This document shows, one piece after another, positions 8,225 through 16,565 of a stretch of DNA of 64,000 nucleotides. Every line of letters starts with the position of its first letter. The first letter of the stretch is position 1. The DNA comes from JARKQH01 sp964631605. Lineage in GTDB: Bacteria > Verrucomicrobiota > Verrucomicrobiia > Limisphaerales > UBA8199. The translations under genes and the position numbers were made by a program. The notes beneath the pieces were generated by a model that was given only the letters and a program-made list of their open reading frames with translations, searched no databases and was not told where the DNA came from. The DNA lies in contig CAZVYG010000007.1 in the NCBI GenBank assembly GCA_964631605.1, forward strand, positions 1 through 64,000. Direction: 5' to 3'.

Positions 8225-10260
8225 AATGCCTGCTTTGTTTTTCCCGGGTGGCACTGGCGGTATCGGCCTTCTGCGCTGCGGGCGCTTTCGCTCAAAGCGC
8301 CATCTTCGAGGACGACTTTGAGTGGGGCGGCGGGGTGCCCAACCCTGCCATCTGGCCCCAAGTCGTCGGCGCCACCCTCGAGTCGTCCGGGACTTACTTT
8401 GGCAGCAACAACACTTATCTTCGCATCAGCGGGGCGGGCAGGAAGGTGTTCTCCAGCGATTGGTCCGCGCAACTGACGGGCAGAACCAGCACGTTTGCGT
8501 TTGACTACTACGAACCTTCCTCCTCGACGGGTTATTGGGTCACCGGCTATGCCGCTGGCACCAGTGACATTAACGTGGACGGCGCGTTCGCGCGAATTTC
8601 CCTGGCAGCCGGCGTGGTCAGCCTCAACGCCACTGAAGGAACCTGGACCACCAACACCGGCACGACGACCTATCCGCGGGACACGCGGCTGACATTTAGT
8701 CTCGTGCTGAACCATACGCCAGTGGATCAGCCGTTTAGCGGCAGCCTGTTGCCAGCCAAAACGATGGAGGTTTGGTACTACAACTGGCAGACCCACGAAA
8801 CCGTGTACGCGCTCACGATTGCCACGGTCGCGTCGGCCCGGTCGCCGGCCGCCGTGGCCTTCCGCACGTGGTCAACCGAGACCGGAGTGCTGGCGCATTT
8901 CGACAATGTCAAACTGCTCGATGGCCTGCGAATCGTCACCGACGGTTTTGTGCCCGAGGAACCGCCGGTTCCGCCATCCATTCCGCCGCGGCCGTTTGTT
9001 CACCCCAGTGTCTATAACACCCAGGAGGAGCTCGAGCGCATCCGTTACCGGGTCAATGCCGAGCCAGGGTCGGCTGCGGCCACGGGTTGGTCCCAGGTGC
9101 TCAATTCCGGTCTGGCCTCGCTGAGCTATCAGCATGTGCCCTACTCGAACGTCGTGGTGGTGGGCAGTGGCACTTCCCCCAGCGAAACCCAATATCGAAG
9201 AGACGCCCATGCCGCGCGCGCCCTGGCGCTGCGATGGGTGATGTCGGGCGACGTCCGTTACCGGGATAAAGCCAGACAGATTCTCAACGACTGGGCAAAT
9301 ACCTTCCAAACCATGAGCCCGGCCTCGGGAACTTCCACCTCGCAAATCCAGCTCGAAGCCGCGTGGGCCGCGCCCATTTGGGTCGCCGCGGCCGATCTCA
9401 TCCGGTATTTCGACGGCGGCAGCGCCGGCTGGAGCGGTTCGGAAATCGCCCAATTTGACCGGATGCTGGATTATCTCCATGGGGAGGCGGCGAAGAGCGC
9501 CACGCGCAACAACAATTGGGGCGCGTCAGCGGCGCTGACCATGATCAGCGTTGGGGCTTACCAGGGGAACCGCGACCGGTTGAACGCGGGGGTCAAGACC
9601 TGGCGGGATCGGCTCATCGGGATTAACCAGGCGGTGGATGGTTACAACGACGACTCGATTTACGAGGTCTGCCGCGACACAGTCCACCCCCAGTACACCC
9701 TCACGGTTTGGGCCCAGGCCGCCGAGGTGGCTTGGAAACACGACCTGGACTTGTATGGAATGACCTTCGATGCTGACCTGCGGCCCCAATATTCGCGTAA
9801 CCTCGAGTATTTCGCCGAACTGTTCCGCGGGCTGCGCCAGCCCCCCTGCGACGCGACCTTCACCGGCAATTACTTGGGCGAACAAATGCGGGCCAACGCC
9901 TACGATGTCGGCCATAACCATTACCTTCACCGCTGCGGCTTGTCCTCCATGCCGGTTTTTGAAGATATGGTCATCAATCATTGGCGTCCCGGCGGATTCG
10001 ACGACCATTTTCCGGCGTGGACGACCTTCACCCATGGCGACCTTTCCACCGGCATACCGCGCGTCATGTCCCTGGTCCTCGCCGACTCGGCCTCCGGCAC
10101 GGTCTTCCGATCACTCACGAACGGGATTAGGCTGAATCTTCAGGAAATGCCCTCCTCGAATGCCATATTCATGGCGCAGATTGTGGGTGCAGTTTGCCCT
10201 GAACGACATTCCGACCGGCCCCCCGGATACAACCGCGCCTTTCACAATGCCGGTGCCTGA
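8221..10260 (+). CDS. Secreted alginate-lyase family protein, N-terminal part (frameshifted gene)
   Basis: The frame starts at ATG 8221, overlapping the previous stop (ATGA), and encodes 679 residues. It has a signal peptide (to about AGAFAQ), a beta-sandwich region with LamG-like features (residues 25-240), a proline-rich linker (PPVPPSIPPRP), and an alpha/alpha-barrel of the alginate lyase superfamily (about 260-600). Visible landmarks are RDAHAARALALRWVMSGD, QLEAAWAAPIWVAAADLIRYF, NNNWGASAAL, the EVCRDTVHPQY region and AYDVGHNHYLHR. These suggest a beta-elimination lyase acting on uronate-rich glycan; the substrate is not provable here. After about residue 655 the sequence loses its sense: the Ig-like domain that starts there continues in the +1 frame (see next entry). 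The last 20 or so residues of this frame are therefore probably not native. Confidence 0.8.
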   Translation: MKCLLCFSRVALAVSAFCAAGAFAQSAIFEDDFEWGGGVPNPAIWPQVVGATLESSGTYFGSNNTYLRISGAGRKVFSSDWSAQLTGRTSTFAFDYYEPSSSTGYWVTGYAAGTSDINVDGAFARISLAAGVVSLNATEGTWTTNTGTTTYPRDTRLTFSLVLNHTPVDQPFSGSLLPAKTMEVWYYNWQTHETVYALTIATVASARSPAAVAFRTWSTETGVLAHFDNVKLLDGLRIVTDGFVPEEPPVPPSIPPRPFVHPSVYNTQEELERIRYRVNAEPGSAAATGWSQVLNSGLASLSYQHVPYSNVVVVGSGTSPSETQYRRDAHAARALALRWVMSGDVRYRDKARQILNDWANTFQTMSPASGTSTSQIQLEAAWAAPIWVAAADLIRYFDGGSAGWSGSEIAQFDRMLDYLHGEAAKSATRNNNWGASAALTMISVGAYQGNRDRLNAGVKTWRDRLIGINQAVDGYNDDSIYEVCRDTVHPQYTLTVWAQAAEVAWKHDLDLYGMTFDADLRPQYSRNLEYFAELFRGLRQPPCDATFTGNYLGEQMRANAYDVGHNHYLHRCGLSSMPVFEDMVINHWRPGGFDDHFPAWTTFTHGDLSTGIPRVMSLVLADSASGTVFRSLTNGIRLNLQEMPSSNAIFMAQIVGAVCPERHSDRPPGYNRAFHNAGA

Positions 10261-11311
10261 ACCGGGCAATTATTTCCTCAGCGCACTGCCTGGCCGCAGT
10301 ATGACCGCCGGCGCACTCCCCGGGGACCGCTTTGTGAGATTTCTGACGGTGGTTGACCTGCCGCCAACGTGGAACCTGCACAACATCGGGGTGCCACCCA
10401 TGCCGGCCTGGGCCCGTGCAGCGTCCTCGAAGCTTACTCTCGCCGCCGCGGGGTCTGCCATTGCTGGGAGCTATGACCAATTTGGTTTCGTCGCCGCCGC
10501 AATCGAAGGCGACGCGCAAATCACCGCCTGCCTGCAGGGGCTCGAGAGTGCAGACTCGGACACGCAGGCCGGAATCATGTTTCGAGACGGGCTGAAACCG
10601 GGGGCCGCCAATGTTTTCCTTTATCTAACCCCCACGGCCGCCAACAGCGTCCATTTGCAGGCTCGGGGCGCGATCAACGCCGTCACGACGAACGGGGCTG
10701 CTGGCAACCTGGTTATGCCGGGGTGGCTGCGGCTTGTCCGGTTCGGAGACTCCTTCTCAGCCTACGGCTCCGCTGATGGCCGCTCGTGGACGTTCCTGGG
10801 CTCGGCGGTTGTCCCGATGAGCCACCGTCTGGAGGCTGGCCTGGCGGTCGCCAGCCACAGCTCCAACGAGGTGGCGCGGGCGGAATTCCGCCAGGTGTTG
10901 ATCGAACCGCTAACCAATTCCTACGCGCAATGGCAAGAGTGGCTGTTGACCCGTCGCGGGCAGACCAATGCGAACGCGCTGCTGCCCGAGGCTGACCCGG
11001 ACGAGGACGGGCGGTTGAATCGCCTCGAATTCTATTTGGGCTCTGATCCCCTGACACCGGATGTTTCGCCCTCGGTCGCCTTGGCGGGGTTCGAAAACCC
11101 GGACAAAGTCAAATTGCGTTTCACCGAACGAAAGAACGCCGCTGACTTCGGCCGCGTGTTCCAGTACTCGACAAACCTTGTTCATTGGTCGGTGGTCGTG
11201 CCTTCCGCGTCGGTTGAGCTCGACGACCGCGGCAGCGTCGTGATCCGCGAAGTGACGCTGCCGGCCCCCGCCGCCCAAGGCTTTTACACCAGCACCTATC
11301 CGACACCTTAA
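10189..11311 (+). CDS. C-terminal continuation of the alginate-lyase-like gene in a second frame
   Basis: This frame has no plausible start of its own (an ATG at 10160 lies inside the preceding gene) and no signal peptide. It opens with VQFALNDIPTG and DTTAPF, the middle of a Big_7-type Ig-like domain whose first strands are in the upstream frame. Next is a beta-sandwich resembling DUF1349-type modules (AGIMFRDGLKPGAANVFLYL, WLRLVRFGDSFSAYGS, LEAGLAVASHSS). The C-terminus has YAQWQEWLL, a thrombospondin-3-like calcium motif (DPDEDGRLNRLEFYLGSDP) and a final FYTSTYP. Dropping one G from the GGG run near 10187 joins the frames exactly. The cause is either a sequencing error or a real frameshift; the intact product would be about 1030 residues. 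Confidence 0.75.
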
Positions 11312-11325
11312 ACTTCGACAATCTT

Positions 11326-12708
11326 ATGAGCACGTCCTTCCAACATCATTCACACACCCGCCGCGCATTCCTGCGCGCCTCAACCGTCGGCACAGTGGCC
11401 CTGGCCCAGGCCCCGCTGCTCTGGGGACAAGCCGAGCGGTTCAAGGGCGCCAACGAGCGGGTGCGCGTGGCCGTGATCGGCATCCATGGCATGGGCCAGA
11501 ATCATGTCGCCGAATACAGCAAACTGCCGAACGTTGAAGTGGCGGCGCTTTGCGACGTGGACCAAAACCTGTTCGGCGAGGTGATCCGCAAGCGGCTCAA
11601 GGACAAAGCGACGCCCAAGACTTACACCGACTTGCGCCGCTTGTACGAGGATAAGAGCATTGACGCCGTGTCGGTCGTCACGCCGAATCATTGGCACGCG
11701 CTGGCCGCCATTTGGGCCATCCAGGCCGGGAAACATGTGTCGGTCGAGAAACCCTGCTGCCATAACTTCCATGAGGGCCGAAAGCTGGTCGAGGCGGCCG
11801 CGAAATATCCGAAAATCGTGGTCCAGGATGGCGCGGAACAGCGGTCGAATCCCTGCGCGCAATCCATGGCGCAGTTCTTGCGCGAAGGCGGTTTGGGCGA
11901 GGTCTATATGGCCAAAGGCATTTGTTACAAGCGCCGGGACACCATCCTGCACACGCCGGACGAGCCGGTGCCGGCGGGAGTGGATTACGACCTGTGGCTC
12001 GGACCGGCTGCCAAACGGCCGTTCTCGCGAAACCGCTTTCACTACAACTGGCACTGGCATTGGGACTACGGAAACGGCGACATCGGCAACCAGGGCGTGC
12101 ATGAAATGGACATCGCCCGATGGGGGCTGGGGGTAACGCTGCCCACGCGGGTTTGCGCCATGGGCGGCCATGTGATGTTTCAGGACGATCAGCAGACCCC
12201 CAATGTGCTGCTGGCCGTGTTCGAGTTTCCCAATCCTGCCGGTGGCGGCGACAAGAAGAAGCTCCTTCAGTTCGAGGTCCGGCACTGGTATGTCAACCGG
12301 GAGCTTGATCTTGCCCCGGAGAAAACAGCTAACTCCTACATGACCAGCGCCGCCAATGTCGTTGGCAACCTCTTCTTCGGCTCCAAAGGCTACCTGGCCA
12401 AAAATGTGAATGAGTGGCGGGCGTTCCTGGGCCCGAAACTTGAACCCGGCCCGACCGGGCAGGGCGAGGCAAACCATTATCGCGATTTCATCGAAGCCAT
12501 TCGCGCGGGCGATCCCGCCCGGGCCCATGGCGATATCCGCGAGGGCTTCTACACTTGCGCCTTGGTGCATCTGGCCAACATCTCCTATCGCCTGGGCCGT
12601 TCGCTCGAATTCGATCCGGAGAAGATGGAGTTCAGAAATGATGCGGCCGCCAACGCGATGCTTACCCGCGACTACCGGGCGCCGTTCATCGTCCCCGATC
12701 GGGTTTAG
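11326..12708 (+). CDS. Tat-exported Gfo/Idh/MocA family oxidoreductase
   Basis: A 460-residue NAD(P)-dependent dehydrogenase of the glucose-fructose oxidoreductase family. The twin-arginine signal is TRRAFLRAS followed by a hydrophobic stretch to LLWGQA. The Rossmann motif is VAVIGIHGMGQNHV with acidic ALCDVD at the end of strand 2. NHWHALAAIWAIQAGKHVSVEKP is the family's central block, and its Lys in EKP is the usual catalytic residue. The C-terminal domain holds WHWDYGNGDIGNQGVHEMDIARW. Verrucomicrobia and Planctomycetes carry many Tat-exported copies beside glycan-degradation genes. The gene follows the alginate-lyase-like gene after 14 bases, suggesting it oxidises or inverts a sugar released by that enzyme. 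The substrate is unknown. Confidence 0.93.
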   Translation: MSTSFQHHSHTRRAFLRASTVGTVALAQAPLLWGQAERFKGANERVRVAVIGIHGMGQNHVAEYSKLPNVEVAALCDVDQNLFGEVIRKRLKDKATPKTYTDLRRLYEDKSIDAVSVVTPNHWHALAAIWAIQAGKHVSVEKPCCHNFHEGRKLVEAAAKYPKIVVQDGAEQRSNPCAQSMAQFLREGGLGEVYMAKGICYKRRDTILHTPDEPVPAGVDYDLWLGPAAKRPFSRNRFHYNWHWHWDYGNGDIGNQGVHEMDIARWGLGVTLPTRVCAMGGHVMFQDDQQTPNVLLAVFEFPNPAGGGDKKKLLQFEVRHWYVNRELDLAPEKTANSYMTSAANVVGNLFFGSKGYLAKNVNEWRAFLGPKLEPGPTGQGEANHYRDFIEAIRAGDPARAHGDIREGFYTCALVHLANISYRLGRSLEFDPEKMEFRNDAAANAMLTRDYRAPFIVPDRV

Positions 12709-12805
12709 GCTTGGCCGCAGATTTGTGTTGCTCCTGAAGGCGGCCCGGGTCGCGCTATGCCGCGGCGTCTTCTCAAGCGCGCTTCCGGCGCCCTTGTGCG
12801 AAGTT

Positions 12806-12834
12806 TTGCATCGTCTGTCCTCACACGTTATACT
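12806..12834 (+). promoter_or_regulatory. Candidate promoter of the GH-A glycosidase; decides its start codon
   Basis: TTGCAT (12806-12811), a 17-base spacer and TATACT (12829-12834, five of six consensus bases), then six bases to the ATG at 12841. If real, it excludes the in-frame ATG at 12757, which would lie upstream of transcription, and predicts a leaderless mRNA. Confidence 0.55.
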
Positions 12835-12840
12835 GCGTCC

Positions 12841-15800
12841 ATGCGCCAGTGTTTTCGGCCTGACCAAGTGCCGCTTCGGCATCGGCTTGGACTCGGTGGC
12901 TGGTTGATTTTGATCTCGGTCAGTGCGGCTTTAGTCCGGGGTCAGACGCTTTCCGACCGTTTCGAGACCTATTCGGAGGGCAGCGACGCCGGTCCCGCCT
13001 GGGAGCCGTTGTCCGAGGGCTGGTCGGTGGCCGGGGGGAGTTACCAGGGCGACGAAGGAAGCAGTGTCTGGCGGGCGGTGCCTTGGGCAGGTTCAGTCAG
13101 ATTCGCCTGCGAGCTGACAGTGATCGAAGCGCTGCCGGGAAATTGGCTGACCGCGGGGATTGGATTGCAGACGGACGAGCGCAATTTTTGGGCGCTCAAC
13201 CTGGTTGCGGCGCCTGAAAGCCAGCAACGCCGGCATTTTACCGAGCTGCACGAAATGCTCGATGGCGTGTGGCAGGCGCAAGCACAGGCGGCAACGCGCC
13301 TTGAACCTTTGCCCGGCCAGGGCTGGGATTTCAACTGGCAGGCCGGCGAAACCTACCGGCTCGAGCTGGATCTGTCGGTTTCCAACATCGTCGGTCGTGT
13401 ATGGCGTGGAAAGGAGGCGGTCTCCCGTCTCGGTTACCGCCTGGATGGTTCGGGGCCGGCGGTGCGCGTGGTACGGCCAATGGTCCGCGTCCAGGGCCTG
13501 CGCACTCGCTTTGACAGTGCGACCGTTACAGTCCGCGCCCCCGCCCCGGAGCCGGTTCGGGAGCGAAAGCCCGTTCCTGCGTGGACCTCGCGCCCGGGAA
13601 AGCCGCTGGCCCAAGGCACCGGCTTTTTTCGCACGATTGAGGCCCAGGGGCGCTGGTGGTTGGTGGACCCCGAAGGGAAGCCCTTCTTTGACATCGGGAC
13701 CGACCACATCAACTACCGTGGCCATTGGTGCGAGGCGTTGGGTTACGCGCCGTACAACCGGAACGTGACGGCGAAATATGGCAGCGAAGCCGCCTGGGCC
13801 GAGGTCACGCTCGACCGTCTCAAACGCTGGGGATTTAACACGTTGCCGGCGGGCCACAGCGTGTCGCTTCGGCACCGGGGCCTGGCACACATCGAATTTG
13901 CGAACTTCGGCGCAAGTTTTGCCCGGCGCGAATGGATCTGCCGGCCAATCCATTGGACCGGCTTCCCCGATGTCTTCAGCCCGCGCTGGGAAGGCCACTG
14001 CCGGATGGTTGCCCGACGGGTCGCGCGGGAGTCCAGAGGCGACCCGTGGTGCATCGGCACGTTCCTCGACAACGAACTCGAGTGGTATGGCAAACGCGGG
14101 CATTTGGTGGACGAGGTTTTCGAACTCTCCCCCCGGCAGCCGGCCAAGAGGGCTTTCTATGAGTGGCTGATCCAGCATTTCGGCGGCTTGGAAAACCTGA
14201 ATGAGCAACTCGGAACCGCCTATTCCAACGAGGGGGCTTTCCTCGGCGCGACCCACGTCCCCCAAGCCAGCCCCGCGCTCGAGCGGGTGCGCGAGGGTTT
14301 TCTGTCGCTGATTGCCGAGCGCTATTTCGGCTTGGCAGCCACAGCGCTGCGGGAGGCGGACCCGGATCACCTCGTCCTGGGATGCCGTTTCGCCGGCCAA
14401 GCCCCGGCAGCCGCGCTCTCCGCGGCAGGAAAATACAATGACGTGTTTACCATCAACAGCTACCCACGAGTGGATTTCGAAAACATCTGGCTGCCGGACG
14501 GAACCGGCGGAGTGGTCGAGCGAGTGCCGCGACAGCTTGCCGAATACCATGCCGTGGTCCGCAAGCCGATGATTTTGACCGAGTGGAGTTTTCCGGCGCT
14601 CGACAGCGGGTTGCCTTGCAAGCACGGCGCCGGCATGCGGGTGGATACTCAGCAGCAAAAGGCCGCCTGCTACCGCATCTTCGCCAATGCAATGGCCGAC
14701 CTGCCGTTCCTGGTCGGTTACCATTATTTCATGTGGGTGGACGAACCCGCGCTGGGAATCAGTTCAACCTTTCCGGAAGACAGCAACTATGGCCTGGTCA
14801 ATGAGCAGGACGAGCCTTATGAAGTCTTCACGCGGGTGGTAGCGGAGGTGAACCAGCAGGCGGCGGCTCGACATGAGCGCAGCAGTTTGTCGGGACTGCT
14901 CGGACTCGCTGCCGCGCCGGGTCAAGTCGAGGTGCTCAACACGAACGCGCTGACGTCGCACGGCCATTTGCGGCTGACGATTCAGGGCCGCAGCCGGATT
15001 GAGAGTTTGCGGCTCCAGCCGCGGGAGTGCCGGCGATTCGACCTGCCCACCGATCAGGTTTGGTGCGCGGAGTTGTTGAACTGGGACGGCACCAGACAAC
15101 GCGTGGTGGGAGGTCCGTTTCCCTCAGGTGGCCTCGCGCTCGTGAACGTTTCCAGCCAGGTCCTGGAGCGCCTGCCGGTCGTGGTCGAAGACCGGGGATG
15201 GGCGGCGGTCTTGGTTTCAAAACTCGCGCCTGGCGAAAGCCGCCAGGTACAGGCCCTGCCGCTGGACCTTCAAAAGCGGCAAACGGCCGAACTCAAGGGC
15301 GTCGGGACGACCTGGCTGTGCACAGGCAAGACCGGCGCGTTGTTTGATCGAATTGAATCCGAGGGCCTGCCATTGGGCCGGCTGGTCTTCGCGGTTCATC
15401 AGCGGTTTGAGGGACGCGATCATTGGGTTGAAACCACGCGCCTGGTGGAGTTGGAAACTCAGGAACACCCGGACGCCTGGGTGCTTGAAGCGGTCGTCGA
15501 GAATCCCGGCGCCAGTCATGGCCCGGCGGGATACCGCGCTCGAGTTCGCGCGGTGGTGTTCAAGCAACCGAGCCTGACGTTTGTGCGGCCGCTCTGGGTG
15601 GAAAGCCGGGATGAACAGCCATGGGATTTGGTTGAGGCGTATTGGTTTTGTCGCCCGGCCATTGGCGGGTCGGCGGACGACGACGTTGTCGGCGGTCCGG
15701 GCGTCCCCCAGTATTATCGCCGCGCCCAGTTTCTTACCGACCGGAACCTGGGCGGGTGCTTCGGCTCGTTGCAGCAGCCAGGCGGATGGGAAGTGACGTT

Positions 15801-15990
15801 TTGGACCGATCCGCAGGGAGGCATTCATCCGGACAGCCGGCTGGCGGCCAACCTGGCAATGAACCGGGGAAAACGTTGGGACGCCGGCTCCGCGCCTTAT
15901 CTCTGGGTCTATGCCTCACGGCAAACGGAGGCGTGGAAGGAATTCTCCAGACTCAGCCAGCAGGCGGAACATGCTCTCATGCGGCGGTAG
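12841..15990 (+). CDS. Secreted clan GH-A glycoside hydrolase, agarase/beta-galactosidase-like
   Basis: A 1049-residue secreted enzyme. After a signal sequence with hydrophobic core WLILISVSAALVRGQ there is a beta-sandwich (about 35-240). A (beta/alpha)8 barrel follows, opening with WWLVDPEGKPFFDIGTDHI, a wording typical of GH50-like agarases and relatives. The probable acid/base Glu is in GTFLDNELEW and the nucleophile Glu in MILTEWSFPA, as expected for clan GH-A. About 350 residues of further beta-rich C-terminal sequence follow (LNWDGTRQRVV, FWTDPQGGIHPDSRL). The substrate is likely a galactan or another marine or plant polysaccharide, but this is inference. The upstream ATG at 12757 adds 28 residues without a better signal peptide. 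It is the third gene of the carbohydrate block. Confidence 0.85.
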   Translation: MRQCFRPDQVPLRHRLGLGGWLILISVSAALVRGQTLSDRFETYSEGSDAGPAWEPLSEGWSVAGGSYQGDEGSSVWRAVPWAGSVRFACELTVIEALPGNWLTAGIGLQTDERNFWALNLVAAPESQQRRHFTELHEMLDGVWQAQAQAATRLEPLPGQGWDFNWQAGETYRLELDLSVSNIVGRVWRGKEAVSRLGYRLDGSGPAVRVVRPMVRVQGLRTRFDSATVTVRAPAPEPVRERKPVPAWTSRPGKPLAQGTGFFRTIEAQGRWWLVDPEGKPFFDIGTDHINYRGHWCEALGYAPYNRNVTAKYGSEAAWAEVTLDRLKRWGFNTLPAGHSVSLRHRGLAHIEFANFGASFARREWICRPIHWTGFPDVFSPRWEGHCRMVARRVARESRGDPWCIGTFLDNELEWYGKRGHLVDEVFELSPRQPAKRAFYEWLIQHFGGLENLNEQLGTAYSNEGAFLGATHVPQASPALERVREGFLSLIAERYFGLAATALREADPDHLVLGCRFAGQAPAAALSAAGKYNDVFTINSYPRVDFENIWLPDGTGGVVERVPRQLAEYHAVVRKPMILTEWSFPALDSGLPCKHGAGMRVDTQQQKAACYRIFANAMADLPFLVGYHYFMWVDEPALGISSTFPEDSNYGLVNEQDEPYEVFTRVVAEVNQQAAARHERSSLSGLLGLAAAPGQVEVLNTNALTSHGHLRLTIQGRSRIESLRLQPRECRRFDLPTDQVWCAELLNWDGTRQRVVGGPFPSGGLALVNVSSQVLERLPVVVEDRGWAAVLVSKLAPGESRQVQALPLDLQKRQTAELKGVGTTWLCTGKTGALFDRIESEGLPLGRLVFAVHQRFEGRDHWVETTRLVELETQEHPDAWVLEAVVENPGASHGPAGYRARVRAVVFKQPSLTFVRPLWVESRDEQPWDLVEAYWFCRPAIGGSADDDVVGGPGVPQYYRRAQFLTDRNLGGCFGSLQQPGGWEVTFWTDPQGGIHPDSRLAANLAMNRGKRWDAGSAPYLWVYASRQTEAWKEFSRLSQQAEHALMRR

Positions 15991-16036
15991 TGCCCGTACG
16001 CTCTGCCTCGTGGTGATTTTCCCGGCAATTTTTTCC

Positions 16037-16065
16037 TTGGCAACACCGAGGCGCGGTCCTAAAAA
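16037..16065 (+). promoter_or_regulatory. Sigma-70 promoter of the cobalamin riboswitch transcript
   Basis: TTGGCA (16037-16042), a 17-base spacer and TAAAAA (16060-16065). Transcription would begin near 16072, about 40 bases before the riboswitch core. The glycosidase gene ends at 15990, so the riboswitch transcript has its own promoter rather than being read-through. Confidence 0.55.
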
Positions 16066-16111
16066 GGGGCGGTTCATTGAAAACGGGTGAACAACACGTT
16101 CGCCCCGTAAC

Positions 16112-16290
16112 ACAGCCTGGCGTCTGGGAACCCCGTGAGATTCGGGGACGGTTGCGCCACTGTAACGGGTTACAAGCTCCCACGCTCGGGACCGGAGACA
16201 AACACTCCGGCGCCGGGCACGAGCCACTGGTCGCAGGGACCGGGAAGGCGGGGGCAAGGTTTCAAGCCCGAAGTCAGGATATCGGCCAGG
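16112..16290 (+). promoter_or_regulatory. Cobalamin (adenosylcobalamin-type) riboswitch
   Basis: All conserved segments of the B12 aptamer are present in order. Stem P1 pairs CCTGGC (16116-16121) with GCCAGG (16285-16290). TGGGAA is followed by a short hairpin closed by CCCC/GGGG around GTGAGATTC. Then come GACGG, the invariant CGCCACTGTAA (16155-16165), GAGCCACTGG, GGGAAGGC, AAGCCCGAAG and the B12 box AGTCAGGATATCGGCC. Such RNAs normally repress B12 uptake or synthesis genes, or isozymes of B12-dependent enzymes, when cobalamin is plentiful. Here the downstream genes encode a secreted beta-sandwich protein and a pseudopilin-like protein, neither of which is a known cobalamin gene. Confidence 0.93.
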
Positions 16291-16565
16291 TTGTGCTCGT
16301 CATGGCGGTCAGTTTGGAGTTCATGCCGGGCCTTCGCTGCACAGCGGAGGCGGCAGAGGCCTGAATCCGAACCGGCCCCCAACTTCTCCGGCAAAGAGAA
16401 GGATGAGGCCAGCCTGTTGCGCGGGCGCGCGGCAGGGTTCGTTGGATGCCTTCATTCTCCGATTTGCGGCGGCTGAAGGCATTTTTGCTTTCCGGTCGTC
16501 GCACTGGTCTCTCAATCGTAAATCCGCCGCGGGTGAAACTTCGCGGCTTAATTGAAAGATCAGTC
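16291..16565 (+). other. 275-base leader between the riboswitch and the first gene
   Basis: This stretch should contain the expression platform. It holds a 9-bp hairpin (GCCTTCGCT, loop, AGCGGAGGC, 16330-16351; one G-U pair) with no following U-tract, so it is not a classical terminator. A weak AAAGA precedes the ATG at 16566. An alternative in-frame ATG at 16446 would start inside this leader without a signal peptide at its N-terminus. I see no other gene here. Confidence 0.5.

Noticed and set aside
11380..14724. Long minus-strand frames of 500 and 543 codons opposite the oxidoreductase and GH-A genes
   Set aside because: Antisense shadows typical of GC-rich DNA; the plus strand encodes complete, motif-bearing enzymes with signal peptides.
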